64,000 nt of DNA from Shewanella khirikhana. Its GTDB lineage: Bacteria; Pseudomonadota; Gammaproteobacteria; Enterobacterales; Shewanellaceae. Shown here piece by piece: positions 53,851-61,822 of the stretch (position 1 is its first letter; each line of letters begins with the position of its first letter). The DNA lies in the NCBI RefSeq assembly GCF_003957745.1, contig NZ_CP020373.1, positions 2,418,001 to 2,482,000 on the forward strand. Reading direction: 5' to 3'. A program made the position numbers and the translations under genes. The notes beneath the pieces were generated by a model. That model was not told the DNA's origin. It ran no database searches and saw only the letters and a list, made by a program, of their open reading frames with translations.

Positions 53851-54642
53851 TCAAGCCAGATCTGCTGGCGTCAGCCCCAGCATGGCCAGCACCTCAAGAT
53901 TGTGCTCAAGCTTTCGTGCCGGTGGCACCAATAAAGTAGTGGCTGGATTCATCTCAGCGTCCGGCAAGTCTTGCAGCGCCAGCCTGCTAATCCGTGGCTG
54001 ATGAACAGGCAAAAATGCCGCTTCATACAAAATAATCTCGTGCTCAAGTGGATACCACTGGCTGAGCTGTCTCACCAATACCTGCAGTCGGTCGCGACTG
54101 GTGTGAAACTGGGTCAGGGTGTTTTCCCCCGCCAGAGCAATTTGCCACAGCAGTAAGTGGCAACAGGGGTCTGGCTGATGGCGAAAAAACATAAACTGGC
54201 TGGCTTCAAAGCTCTGATGACCACTCTGCGCCGGGTCTATGCCCAAATCGGCCCACAGGCAATCTTCGGCCGAAATACCAGGCTCCATCCAGGCCTCGAT
54301 ACCCGCCTCCTTGCAGCGGCGGATCGCCATATGGGGCACACAGGCAAAAACGCCGGGGTGACCATAAAAGGCCCCCACCACTCTCTTGCCACTCTGGGCC
54401 GCTTCAACCATGGCCTGGGTCATCTGCTCGTACGTCAGGCGACGACTCTTTATTTCATCGCCCTGGGCATAAAATTGCTGCAGATTGACCACATTGGCAT
54501 TGAGCCCTTCAAGGTAGCGCTGAGCAAAGCCATCGGGCATCAGGCTGAATACGATATCAGCATGTTCTATATGGCTTTTGGCCCGCACACTGATTTGCCC
54601 CGCAAGGCCAATCCCTGTTCCTACACACACCAAGCTAGCCAA
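53851..54642 (-). CDS. borosin alpha-N-methyltransferase (SonM-like)
   Basis: A SAM-dependent enzyme of the tetrapyrrole methylase fold that methylates backbone amides of the precursor peptide. The 263 residues match the omphalotin enzyme OphMA as I recall it: VGTGIGLAGQ near the start, FYGHPGVF (about 92-99), PGISAEDCLWADLGIDP (121-137) and FEASQF. The catalytic pair Arg72/Tyr76 of OphMA corresponds to Arg67/Tyr71 here (RRLTY). Translation starts at TTG 54642, with GGAG six bases upstream. Unlike fungal borosins, enzyme and precursor are separate proteins. It is divergent from bamE. Confidence 0.9.
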   Translation of the reverse strand: MASLVCVGTGIGLAGQISVRAKSHIEHADIVFSLMPDGFAQRYLEGLNANVVNLQQFYAQGDEIKSRRLTYEQMTQAMVEAAQSGKRVVGAFYGHPGVFACVPHMAIRRCKEAGIEAWMEPGISAEDCLWADLGIDPAQSGHQSFEASQFMFFRHQPDPCCHLLLWQIALAGENTLTQFHTSRDRLQVLVRQLSQWYPLEHEIILYEAAFLPVHQPRISRLALQDLPDAEMNPATTLLVPPARKLEHNLEVLAMLGLTPADLA

Positions 54643-54978
54643 TTACTGCTCCGACAACTCATCTAAAAGTCACATTCTTATAACTTTCTGGCAGCAATGC
54701 AATATGTTGGAGCAATTTTGATACGCCATACTGTAAAGTTTATCCAACTGATATTGTTGAAATTCATCAAGCTGCGCTGATGTGCGCTCTCAGCAGAATT
54801 CAGGCTTTCATACCTTTGATTGACATTGTGGTAAACCCGGATGAAGAAAATCAGCTGAACCTTGCGCAGAAGGCGCGGTCAAAATGCTGCAGCTGACGCC
54901 TTTTGGGCTGCTGCCCTTGTCAGTCTGGCCTGCCCTTGGGTATGATGAGCCGCAGTTTTTAAGGAATAAGCACACACG
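54643..54978. other. divergent promoter region, borosin genes / bamE
   Basis: About 335 bases with no gene. The right side carries the bamE promoter. The left side is AT-rich with a TTATAAGAAT on the minus strand that may serve as a -10 box for the methyltransferase gene, without a clear -35 box. Confidence 0.5.
54917..54946 (+). promoter_or_regulatory. bamE promoter
   Basis: TTGTCA and TATGAT are separated by 18 bases. The predicted start point is about 25 bases before the bamE ATG, which has AAGGAA upstream. Confidence 0.6.
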
Positions 54979-55467
54979 ATGTTGATTAAGAAGCATAGTC
55001 TCACCCTGCTGGGGGCCGCAGCCCTCTCATTATCTCTGTCTGGCTGCAGTGTTTTCGATTGGCTGGTGTACAAGCCTGACATCCCTCAGGGCAACTACAT
55101 GGAGCCACAACAGGTAGAAAAGCTGCGTATTGAGATGACCAAGGAGCAGGCGGAATACGTGCTGGGCCGTCCGGTACTCAGAGACAGCTTCGCCGACAAC
55201 ACCTGGTATTATGTGTACCACTTCAAGAGTGGCCGCGATGCCAGCATCATCCACAAAGAGCTGGTGCTGCACTTTGAAAACGATCGTCTCGCCAAAGTGA
55301 GCGGCGATTATGAGCTGTCAACCGAGTTCAATACGCCGCTTGAGCAAAGCAAGCTGCCAACCGTTACCGCCGGTGACGACCAGCCGCTGGTACCCGAGCA
55401 GCGCGGCGACAGCAAGCCACTGGTTGAAGAAGGCCAGAACGATCCCAAGGCTATCCGCAAGTTCTAA
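54979..55467 (+). CDS. bamE: outer-membrane assembly lipoprotein BamE
   Basis: Small lipoprotein of the beta-barrel assembly machine. Its 162 residues have a lipoprotein signal with the lipobox LSGC (Cys about 23), then the BamE fold with YKPDIPQGNYME, LRIEMTKEQAEYVLGRPVL and WYYVYHF, and a polar C-terminal tail longer than in E. coli. It is convergent with rnfH and separated from it by a terminator. Confidence 0.95.
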   Translation: MLIKKHSLTLLGAAALSLSLSGCSVFDWLVYKPDIPQGNYMEPQQVEKLRIEMTKEQAEYVLGRPVLRDSFADNTWYYVYHFKSGRDASIIHKELVLHFENDRLAKVSGDYELSTEFNTPLEQSKLPTVTAGDDQPLVPEQRGDSKPLVEEGQNDPKAIRKF

Positions 55468-55492
55468 GCACTTGCCCGAAAAGACAGCCAAC

Positions 55493-55519
55493 AAAAAAGC
55501 GCCCATGGGCGCTTTTTTT
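55493..55519. terminator. bidirectional terminator between bamE and rnfH
   Basis: A GCGCCC / GGGCGC stem with a minimal loop is flanked by six A and seven T, suitable for both convergent genes. Confidence 0.9.
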
Positions 55520-55539
55520 GTTTTGGTACGGCTAGCCGG

Positions 55540-55872
55540 TCACAGCTTGGCGCCGGTTATCTTATTGGCGCGCCCTTCTTCTTTGGCTTTTTCGGCCCGC
55601 AGACGGCGAACATCCTTAGGATCGGCAATCAGCGGCCGGTAAATCTCAATCCGGTTACCGGGCAGCACCTCATCATCGTGCTTCACCAAACGGCTGAAAC
55701 TGCCAAGCTTGACCTTGTCGAGTTCGAGATCAGGAAAGAAGCTGGCGATATTGCTCTGGCGCACCGCCTCGATAAAGCTGGTGCCAGGCGCAATCATCAC
55801 ATGCACAATTTTTTGCCGCTCCGGCAGGGCGTAAATCACATCTACACCAAACTTTTCATTATCACTGGCCAT
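55540..55872 (-). CDS. rnfH: RnfH/RatB family protein (UPF0125)
   Basis: A 110-residue ubiquitin-like-fold protein. It shows VDVIYALPERQKIVHVMI near the start, GTSFIEAVRQS and LPGNRIEIYRPLIADPKDVRRLRAEKA near the end, the signature of the RnfH family. Its start overlaps the 3' end of ratA by 11 bases, forming the conserved ratA-rnfH toxin-like pair next to smpB, though antitoxin activity of RnfH is not established. Confidence 0.93.
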   Translation of the reverse strand: MASDNEKFGVDVIYALPERQKIVHVMIAPGTSFIEAVRQSNIASFFPDLELDKVKLGSFSRLVKHDDEVLPGNRIEIYRPLIADPKDVRRLRAEKAKEEGRANKITGAKL

Positions 55873-56296
55873 ACACTACCTTCGCCCGACTGGTAAACGC
55901 CGTTACCATGGATGAAACCAACTCTTTGAATACCTTACCAAATGCTAAATCTGCCAGGCCACTTGAGAATTCAAAATCCAGTTCAAAATCCACCTTGCTG
56001 GCATCCTCGGTAAGCTCAGTAAAGCGCCATTCGCCCTGCAGGTGTTTAAAGGGGCCATTTTCCAGCACCAGCGCAATGTGCTTGCCCGGCACCACCTGAT
56101 TACGGGTGGTAAAGGTGCGGGCAATGCCTGCTTTGCTCACATCCACCGAAGCCACCATGGTTTGGCCATCAAAAGAAATCACCTTGCCGCCCACACAGCC
56201 GGGCAGGAACTCCTTGTAGGACTCGACATCGTTGACCAGATCGTACATTTGCTGGGCACTGAATCGCACCAGCACGCTTCGGGACACCTTGGGCAT
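55862..56296 (-). CDS. ratA: ribosome association / coenzyme Q-binding protein RatA
   Basis: A START-like (polyketide cyclase/COQ10) domain protein, 144 residues. It has YDLVNDVESYKEFLPGC and the C-terminal helix FGKVFKELVSSMVTAFTSRAKVVYG. In E. coli, RatA binds 50S subunits and blocks subunit joining; its yeast relative Coq10 binds ubiquinone. It overlaps rnfH and is divergent from smpB, the usual context. Confidence 0.94.
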   Translation of the reverse strand: MPKVSRSVLVRFSAQQMYDLVNDVESYKEFLPGCVGGKVISFDGQTMVASVDVSKAGIARTFTTRNQVVPGKHIALVLENGPFKHLQGEWRFTELTEDASKVDFELDFEFSSGLADLAFGKVFKELVSSMVTAFTSRAKVVYGQ

Positions 56297-56462
56297 TCGC
56301 TTGAAATCATCGTTTGGAAATACTGTTGGGGCCGGATTGTAACACGGCTTATCCCAAAGATGGCAGACGTCACCCAGTACAAAAACTCACCAACAAAAAC
56401 ATCTGCTTGGCAAAACAGCTAAATATTCTTGGGCGGTCAATTCCAAATTGGCCACCCCACGT

Positions 56463-56468
56463 TATAAT
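56463..56468 (+). promoter_or_regulatory. -10 box of smpB
   Basis: A perfect TATAAT lies only nine bases before the smpB start codon, with no Shine-Dalgarno sequence between. The -35 region is weak (GGTCAA-like). If active, the transcript would have almost no leader. Confidence 0.45.
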
Positions 56469-56477
56469 AGCCCGCCT

Positions 56478-56960
56478 ATGGTAAAGAAAAACTCCAAAAA
56501 GGCCGCCCAGCCGGCCACGATCGCCCGCAATAAGCGCGCGACCTTCGAATACAAATTCGATGAAAAATTCGAGGCAGGCCTGTCCCTGATGGGATGGGAG
56601 GTGAAGTCTATCCGCGCCGGAAAAATCAACATCTCTGAAAGCTACGTGATGCTGAAAAACGGTGAAGCCTTCCTGCACCACTGCCATATCACCCCACTGC
56701 ACGCCGCCTCCACTCACGTGGTGTGCGACCCTACCCGCCCGCGCAAGCTGCTGCTTAACCGTCGCGAGCTCGACCGGCTGGCCGGTTTGGTAGAGCGCCA
56801 GGGCTATGCCATCGTGCCTATCTCCATGTACTGGCGCAAAGGCGCCTGGGTAAAGGTAGAGATTGGTCTGGGTAAAGGTAAAAAAGCCCACGACAAGCGC
56901 GATGACATCAAGCAGCGCGATTGGGATATTGAAAAAGCCCGGGTGATGAAGAACAAATAA
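56478..56960 (+). CDS. smpB: SsrA-binding protein SmpB
   Basis: Binds tmRNA and takes it to stalled ribosomes for trans-translation. With ATG 56478 it has 160 residues beginning MVKKNSKKAAQPATIARNKRA, as in relatives; an upstream in-frame start would add ten atypical residues. The OB-barrel core contains FEYKFDEKFEAGLSLMGWEVKSIR, and the basic C-terminal tail (KAHDKRDDIKQRDWDIEKARVMK) inserts into the mRNA channel. ssrA follows about 95 bases downstream. Confidence 0.97.
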   Translation: MVKKNSKKAAQPATIARNKRATFEYKFDEKFEAGLSLMGWEVKSIRAGKINISESYVMLKNGEAFLHHCHITPLHAASTHVVCDPTRPRKLLLNRRELDRLAGLVERQGYAIVPISMYWRKGAWVKVEIGLGKGKKAHDKRDDIKQRDWDIEKARVMKNK

Positions 56961-56965
56961 GCTGC

Positions 56966-56986
56966 CTGTTTTCGAGCGGAAAACAG
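56966..56986 (+). terminator. hairpin after smpB
   Basis: CTGTTTTC-GAGCG-GAAAACAG forms an 8-bp stem directly after the smpB stop, without a T run. It may be a weak terminator or a 3' stabilising stem. Confidence 0.4.
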
Positions 56987-57015
56987 ACAGTTGGTTGTCA
57001 CTGCCAAATTATGCC

Positions 57016-57045
57016 TTGGAATTCAGGGCAGCATGGGAGTACAAT
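57016..57045 (+). promoter_or_regulatory. ssrA promoter
   Basis: TTGGAA and TACAAT are separated by 18 bases. The -10 box ends ten bases before the first base of the mature tmRNA. Confidence 0.6.
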
Positions 57046-57055
57046 CAAGTTTCTT

Positions 57056-57411
57056 GGGGGCGATTCTGGATTCGACGGGATTCGCGAAACTCCGGGAGCA
57101 TGCCGAGGGGCGGTTGGCCTCGTAAAAAGCCGCAAAGTTATAGTTGCAAACGACGATAACTACGCTCTGGCCGCTTAATTAGCGCCAGCCATCTACCACA
57201 GGTCTCGCACATGGGCAGTGGATTTGATGGTCACCTTACATAGTGCTAGCGAGGGAACCTTGTCTGGGGGTGAACCGCGAAACAGTTCCAGGCTCACCGT
57301 TAGAAATCCTGTCTTTCGGAGTTCGAGCGGTTAAATAAAAGAGAGACTAAGCATGTAGCGCCTTGAGCGTAGGTTTTTCGGACGCGGGTTCAAGTCCCGC
57401 CGCCTCCACCA
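57056..57411 (+). ncRNA. ssrA: transfer-messenger RNA (tmRNA)
   Basis: Rescues stalled ribosomes with SmpB. The 5' end GGGGGCGATTCTGG pairs with CGCCTCC before the 3' ACCA, forming the tRNA-like acceptor stem with one G-U pair. The T-arm GGGTTCAAGTCCC is intact. The tag reading frame gives ANDDNYALAA and ends at TAA (about 57176); the resume codon is GCA. One residue differs from the E. coli tag (Asp for Glu at position 4). The RNA is about 356 bases, one continuous molecule. A terminator follows. Confidence 0.97.
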
Positions 57412-57426
57412 AACCTAAAATAAAAG

Positions 57427-57449
57427 AGACGTCTTCGGACGTCTTTTTT
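57427..57449 (+). terminator. ssrA terminator
   Basis: AGACGTC-TTCG-GACGTCT with a UUCG tetraloop is followed by T residues. The same 22 bases occur again at 62314-62335. Confidence 0.92.
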
Positions 57450-57878
57450 ATTGCCTTTAATTTATATAAATCAATAAATTAATGTCTCAAAAAATCTCAA
57501 GACATCTAACTAAACCTTAGGCCTTTCGTATACCAGTTGGTATTCCAGCGCCAAGTGGTGATAGCGCCTGGCAAGCCAAGCCTGCAGTCCCCCTGCTAAT
57601 ATTAATCAAAAAAATCAAACGATTACATCAAAGACAGGCGCAGCCACGTCATTGCCATACTCTGCAAGTTGCTCTATCGCGGAAGCTGCTCTGTCGTGGA
57701 AGTTATTCAGCCGCTGACTCAGGCCAGTCGATTACTGGGCGCTTATTGATGATGCAGCTAAGGTCAACGAAAGCACCTTTTCGCATACAGACGCCGAGTC
57801 ACACAGCCCCTGCACCATTCGCAAATGCCAATGTAAATTTCGCTCATTCATTTGATAACGATTCCCATTACCGATAAC
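57450..57878. other. intergenic region before the iron-uptake genes
   Basis: About 430 bases without a gene. No tRNA-like end, integrase fragment or direct repeat of the tmRNA 3' end is visible. The right end carries a Fur-like box. Confidence 0.5.
57854..57872 (+). promoter_or_regulatory. Fur-like box at the PepSY gene
   Basis: GATAACGATTCCCATTACC matches the 19-base Fur consensus at 14 positions. It ends six bases before ATG 57879, so bound Fur would cover the start region. Confidence 0.6.
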
Positions 57879-59042
57879 ATGCCACGCTTTGACGATAGGG
57901 ATAATGAGGCGACGGTGAGCAATCGATTCTGGTTCCAGTTACATGGTTGGTTTTCGTTGCCAGTCTGGTTGGTATTCACCTTTGTATGCATAACGGGAAC
58001 CATTGCCGTGGTAAGTCATGAATTGACCTGGCTGACCAACCCTGAGGCGCGGGCCACAAATCCACAGGGTGTCCCGCCCAAGCCGATTGCAGAACTGGTT
58101 GATGTTGTTGTTGGCGAATACCCAAGCGCGGATGTGACAAACGTGCTGGTCTTCGAGCCGTATCTGGTCACCGCAGTCGTGTTCACAGACCATGACAAAC
58201 CGCATGCTATTGCTTACGTCAATCAATATACAGGCGAAATTCAAGAGCTTAATCTTGGGCTCTCTTTCATTGATTTCATGCGCAGCTTACACGGATGGCT
58301 GCTGTTTCCCTGGCATACCAACTACAGCATTGGCTATTACATAGTCTCTGCCATGGCTATTGTGATGCTGGGAGCGCTGATCACCGGCCTGGTGATTTAC
58401 AAAAATTTCTGGCGCAGCTTTACCCAGCCGAAACTGCGGTTTCATCAAGGGAAGAAGACCATATTGGCTGACCTTCATCGCTTGGCCGGTGTCTGGTCTA
58501 TCTGGTTCCTCATTGTAATGAGCGTCACAGGCCTGTGGTATCTCATCCAAGCCGTGCTATGGCATGCAGAGGTTGATATTGAGCCCCATGCCCCCCTGAT
58601 TGCAGCCAGCCAGCTTCCAATGCAAAAGCAGTCCCCCGAGGTCAGCCTCGCAGACGCCATGCAACTTGCCTATCAGCATTTTCCTCAGTTTCAGCCAAGC
58701 TATGTTGCTTTGCCGGAACATACCCGGGATATGTATCACCTCAGCGGTGGCGGAGGAGAACTCTTATTTGATGGCTATTCCTACAGCCTTAGCATCAATC
58801 CCTGGACAGGCGAGATCAGCCATACACAATCCCCTGAAACGATGACTCCCCTTCAAACCCTGAGCCACATTGCAGACCCACTGCATTTTGGCACCTTTGG
58901 CGGGCTTTGGACCAAACTCATCTGGTTTGTGTTCGGCTTATTGATTTCCGGCATGTCGATTACCGGCTTTATGATGTGGGGAAGTCGCGTCGTCAAATCA
59001 ATCAGGAAACCGGACGCGGTGGAGGCAATTTATGCAGACTGA
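57879..59042 (+). CDS. PepSY-associated membrane protein of iron uptake
   Basis: The 387 residues show four membrane segments (about 22-44, 133-165, 205-228, 350-372) with large periplasmic loops, the layout of the PepSY_TM family. Several His residues near the segments (LHGW, HGWLLFPWH, LHRLAGVW, HIADPLHFG) could bind heme. Such proteins accompany TonB-dependent siderophore receptors and are thought to take part in reductive release or uptake of iron. An in-frame TTG at 57852 lies beside the Fur box and is unlikely to be the start. It is the first gene of the unit and overlaps the next by 11 bases. Confidence 0.85.
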   Translation: MPRFDDRDNEATVSNRFWFQLHGWFSLPVWLVFTFVCITGTIAVVSHELTWLTNPEARATNPQGVPPKPIAELVDVVVGEYPSADVTNVLVFEPYLVTAVVFTDHDKPHAIAYVNQYTGEIQELNLGLSFIDFMRSLHGWLLFPWHTNYSIGYYIVSAMAIVMLGALITGLVIYKNFWRSFTQPKLRFHQGKKTILADLHRLAGVWSIWFLIVMSVTGLWYLIQAVLWHAEVDIEPHAPLIAASQLPMQKQSPEVSLADAMQLAYQHFPQFQPSYVALPEHTRDMYHLSGGGGELLFDGYSYSLSINPWTGEISHTQSPETMTPLQTLSHIADPLHFGTFGGLWTKLIWFVFGLLISGMSITGFMMWGSRVVKSIRKPDAVEAIYAD

Positions 59043-59496
59043 ACCCACCTTCTGGCAAAGGTATAAATACCAAATAAACGGCCTGCTGCTGATTTTACCC
59101 TGGTGGTTTTTGTACCAATCATTGACTCCGTCTTTTCCCCCTTCATGGGAAGCACAGCACGTAGGTGAATTTAGCTTCGTTCCCATGCCGCTGGATTTGG
59201 ATAGGCCATACAGCCACCATGGCGACAATGTGAAAGACTTTTACTTTACCCTCAGTCAGGGTGATATCCGCGATATACGCCAAGCATATGTGAATATTGG
59301 CCCACGGCCACTGACACTCGTTGAATTCGAGCAGCATGAGATGGGCATATTACATGGAAGCCGACACGGGCTTCACGTGCATGCGCTATCACCAAAGCAG
59401 TTTACGGCCGAAGACAAACTTTGGATTTCAGTGCAAACCTGGCAGAACCAGACTTACTCAGCCAGCTGGCCTTTACCCGAAACCTTTATTCAATAA
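59032..59496 (+). CDS. small membrane-anchored protein of the iron unit
   Basis: A 154-residue protein of unrecognised family. A membrane segment at about 16-34 (GLLLILPWWFLYQSL) is followed by a periplasmic domain with several His residues (SHHGDNVKDFYF, EMGILHGSRHGLHVHA). It overlaps the PepSY gene by 11 bases, so the two are co-translated, and probably share a function in handling the imported iron compound. ATG 59032 was chosen because the overlap and the anchor fit; no biochemical role can be claimed. Confidence 0.75.
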   Translation: MQTEPTFWQRYKYQINGLLLILPWWFLYQSLTPSFPPSWEAQHVGEFSFVPMPLDLDRPYSHHGDNVKDFYFTLSQGDIRDIRQAYVNIGPRPLTLVEFEQHEMGILHGSRHGLHVHALSPKQFTAEDKLWISVQTWQNQTYSASWPLPETFIQ

Positions 59497-59581
59497 AAAC
59501 AGATAGTAAAAACCTTAATTCCCCAGCTACTGCGGCTATTATTAGTCGCATCGTTTTTGTGCCAATCCGTTTCCCCACCCG

Positions 59582-59613
59582 GCGTGGAATGTTTCAATCT
59601 TTACATTCCACGC
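59582..59613. repeat. 11-bp perfect inverted repeat upstream of the receptor gene
   Basis: GCGTGGAATGT and ACATTCCACGC flank a 10-base loop. No T run follows. It lies between the small membrane protein gene and the Fur box, and could end the upstream transcript or bind a regulator. Confidence 0.5.
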
Positions 59614-59620
59614 ATTCAAA

Positions 59621-59635
59621 TGATAATGCTTATCA
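59621..59635 (+). promoter_or_regulatory. Fur box of the TonB receptor gene
   Basis: TGATAATGCTTATCA is a 7-1-7 inverted repeat with one mismatch to the Fur consensus TGATAATNATTATCA, about 60 bases before the receptor start. Confidence 0.75.
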
Positions 59636-59695
59636 CTTACAATGCTCACCATTCTCATAACACTCACTCCCGTGAGATTAATCAATGGTGAAGAA

Positions 59696-61822
59696 ATGAA
59701 AGGAAGAATCACGCTGCTGGGGTCCTCCATCGCTCTGGCGCTCACATCAGCGACTGCAGTTTCCCACGCGCAGGAAGCGTCCACAGCATCACAGGCAACC
59801 GATATTGAACGCCTGGTTATCTACTCTCAGGGCTACAGAACCACGGGCAGTAAGTCTCGCTTGAGCCCCATTGAGTCCCCCATGAGTTATGAGGTCTATG
59901 ACGCCGAATTGCTGAAACTGCGTCAGGCCGACAGCGTCAACGAGGCGCTGCGCTATGTAGCTGGTATTACACCGGAAAACCGCCCAACCACCACCATTTT
60001 TGATCAGTACACCATTCGTGGTTTCCAGAGCTATCGTAACTATTATGATGGCCTGCCATTGCAATATAACGGTCTGTGGAATCTGGTGCCCCAGGTAGAT
60101 GCCTTCGCCACCGACAGCATCGAAGTCCTTAAGGGGCCGACCTCGGTACTTTATGGCTCTGCCCCGCCGGGCGGCATGGTCAACCAGGTGGCAAAACAGC
60201 CGCTGGGCAGCGAACAAACATTGCTGCGCTCGCGGCTCGGAACCAATCAGATGCTGGAACTTGGCGTTGACCATAACGGTGTGGCAACCGACAGTATCGA
60301 CTACCGGATTGTAGCCCTTGGCCGTCAGCGTGATGGCCAGATGGAAACCACCGAAGAGCAGCGCTGGTTTGTAGCCCCCTCACTCACCTGGCGGGTCGCC
60401 GAGCGCACCAGTTTGAATCTGAATCTGTATTATCAGCAGGATCCGTCAATGATCCCATCGACGCCTTTGCCATCGGTGGGCACCCTGGTTGACGCCAGTT
60501 ACGGCAAGCTGAATGCAAATGCCTACGCCGGCGACCGCAACTGGGGCAAGATGGACAGGGATATGCTGTTGGCGGGCTACAAGCTCAACCACGAGTTTTC
60601 GGATAACCTCAGTTTTCTGCAAAACCTCAGATACACCAAGGGTGAGGGATTACAGCGCAATACCTACAATTCCGGGCTGAGCGATGGCGATCGCCTGCTG
60701 GCACGCAATGCCTATTTCACCGATGAGGCCATTGAGGGGCTGGCGGTTGATAATCAGCTTGCATGGACTATCAGCACCGGAGTGCTGGCGCATAAACTGC
60801 TGTTTGGTATCGACTATCAATATCAGGATTCCGATATCAACTACGGCGATACCCTGGGCACCGACACCCCGGCAATTGATTTGGGCGCCCCGGATCACAA
60901 CCTAATTCGCCCAGAGCAGTTACCGGTTGGCACCTATACCGAGCGCCACGATATCAAACAACGTCAGCTCGGTTTTTATCTGCAGGATGAAATCACCTGG
61001 GATGCGTTAACTATTCTGGCCAACCTGCGCCATGACAGCTATGACAGCACAGATGCCGCAACCAAGCTGTATTTGGGCGAAGGTGGTTTTGAAGAAGCCA
61101 AAACGGACCAAAATGAACTGACCGGCCGGATTGCCGCTATCTACCGCTTCGACAATGGCATTTCACCCTATGTGAGTTTTGCCCAGTCCTATGAGCCCAC
61201 CACGGGCCGGGACAGCATCAGCGGCGATGTATTCAAGCCCACTACCGCAAGCCAGTGGGAAACCGGTCTTAAGTACGCCAGCGGCGATGGCAGAACCCAG
61301 TTGACACTGGCCCTGTTTGACATCACCCAACAGGATCTGGTGGTCAATACTCCCGACTGGATGCGATACACTCAGGCGGGAGAGCTGAACTCCCGTGGTT
61401 TTGAATTTGCGTTCCGCACTCGTATTGGTGACTTTATGTCGCTGGACGGCAGTTACAACCAGCAGGATGTTGAGTTTACTGAAAATCAACTCGATCCCGC
61501 CTTGGTAGGAAAGACACCCGAGTGGGTCGCCGACAGGCAGGCTTCGCTGTGGGCAACGTTTTATGTCACAGAGAGTCTGGATCTGAGCACAGGTGTACGC
61601 CATGTGGGCGACAGTATGCTGGATGACCACAATACCGGCACTGTGCCCGGTTATACCCTGGTTGATGTGGCAGCCTCCTGGCGTTTGGGGGACAGCTATC
61701 GTTTGGGGCTCACTGTCAGCAACCTCACCGACAAGCGCTATGTGGGCGCATGCAGTGGTGTAAACAACTGCTGGATGGGCGCCGAGCGCAGTGTTGAGCT
61801 GGGCCTGGAGGTTGACCTCTGA
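59696..61822 (+). CDS. TonB-dependent ferric-siderophore receptor
   Basis: Outer-membrane receptor of the FhuA/FpvA type. I chose ATG 59696 (GGTGA upstream), which gives 708 residues and a signal peptide ending near VSHAQ; an upstream in-frame start would add 18 residues. The plug domain (about 55-170) has VNEALRYVAGITPENRP, YTIRGFQSYRNYYDGLP and IEVLKGPTSVLYGSAPPGG. The 22-strand barrel ends with NLTDKRYVGAC and VELGLEVDL. The substrate cannot be told, though this subgroup usually takes hydroxamate or similar siderophores. A Fur box precedes it. Confidence 0.92.
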   Translation: MKGRITLLGSSIALALTSATAVSHAQEASTASQATDIERLVIYSQGYRTTGSKSRLSPIESPMSYEVYDAELLKLRQADSVNEALRYVAGITPENRPTTTIFDQYTIRGFQSYRNYYDGLPLQYNGLWNLVPQVDAFATDSIEVLKGPTSVLYGSAPPGGMVNQVAKQPLGSEQTLLRSRLGTNQMLELGVDHNGVATDSIDYRIVALGRQRDGQMETTEEQRWFVAPSLTWRVAERTSLNLNLYYQQDPSMIPSTPLPSVGTLVDASYGKLNANAYAGDRNWGKMDRDMLLAGYKLNHEFSDNLSFLQNLRYTKGEGLQRNTYNSGLSDGDRLLARNAYFTDEAIEGLAVDNQLAWTISTGVLAHKLLFGIDYQYQDSDINYGDTLGTDTPAIDLGAPDHNLIRPEQLPVGTYTERHDIKQRQLGFYLQDEITWDALTILANLRHDSYDSTDAATKLYLGEGGFEEAKTDQNELTGRIAAIYRFDNGISPYVSFAQSYEPTTGRDSISGDVFKPTTASQWETGLKYASGDGRTQLTLALFDITQQDLVVNTPDWMRYTQAGELNSRGFEFAFRTRIGDFMSLDGSYNQQDVEFTENQLDPALVGKTPEWVADRQASLWATFYVTESLDLSTGVRHVGDSMLDDHNTGTVPGYTLVDVAASWRLGDSYRLGLTVSNLTDKRYVGACSGVNNCWMGAERSVELGLEVDL

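Noticed and set aside
57056..57411. ssrA 3' end as an attachment site of an integrated island
   Set aside because: No copy of the tmRNA 3' end (T-arm or acceptor) is seen downstream and no integrase gene lies near. Only the terminator hairpin is repeated.
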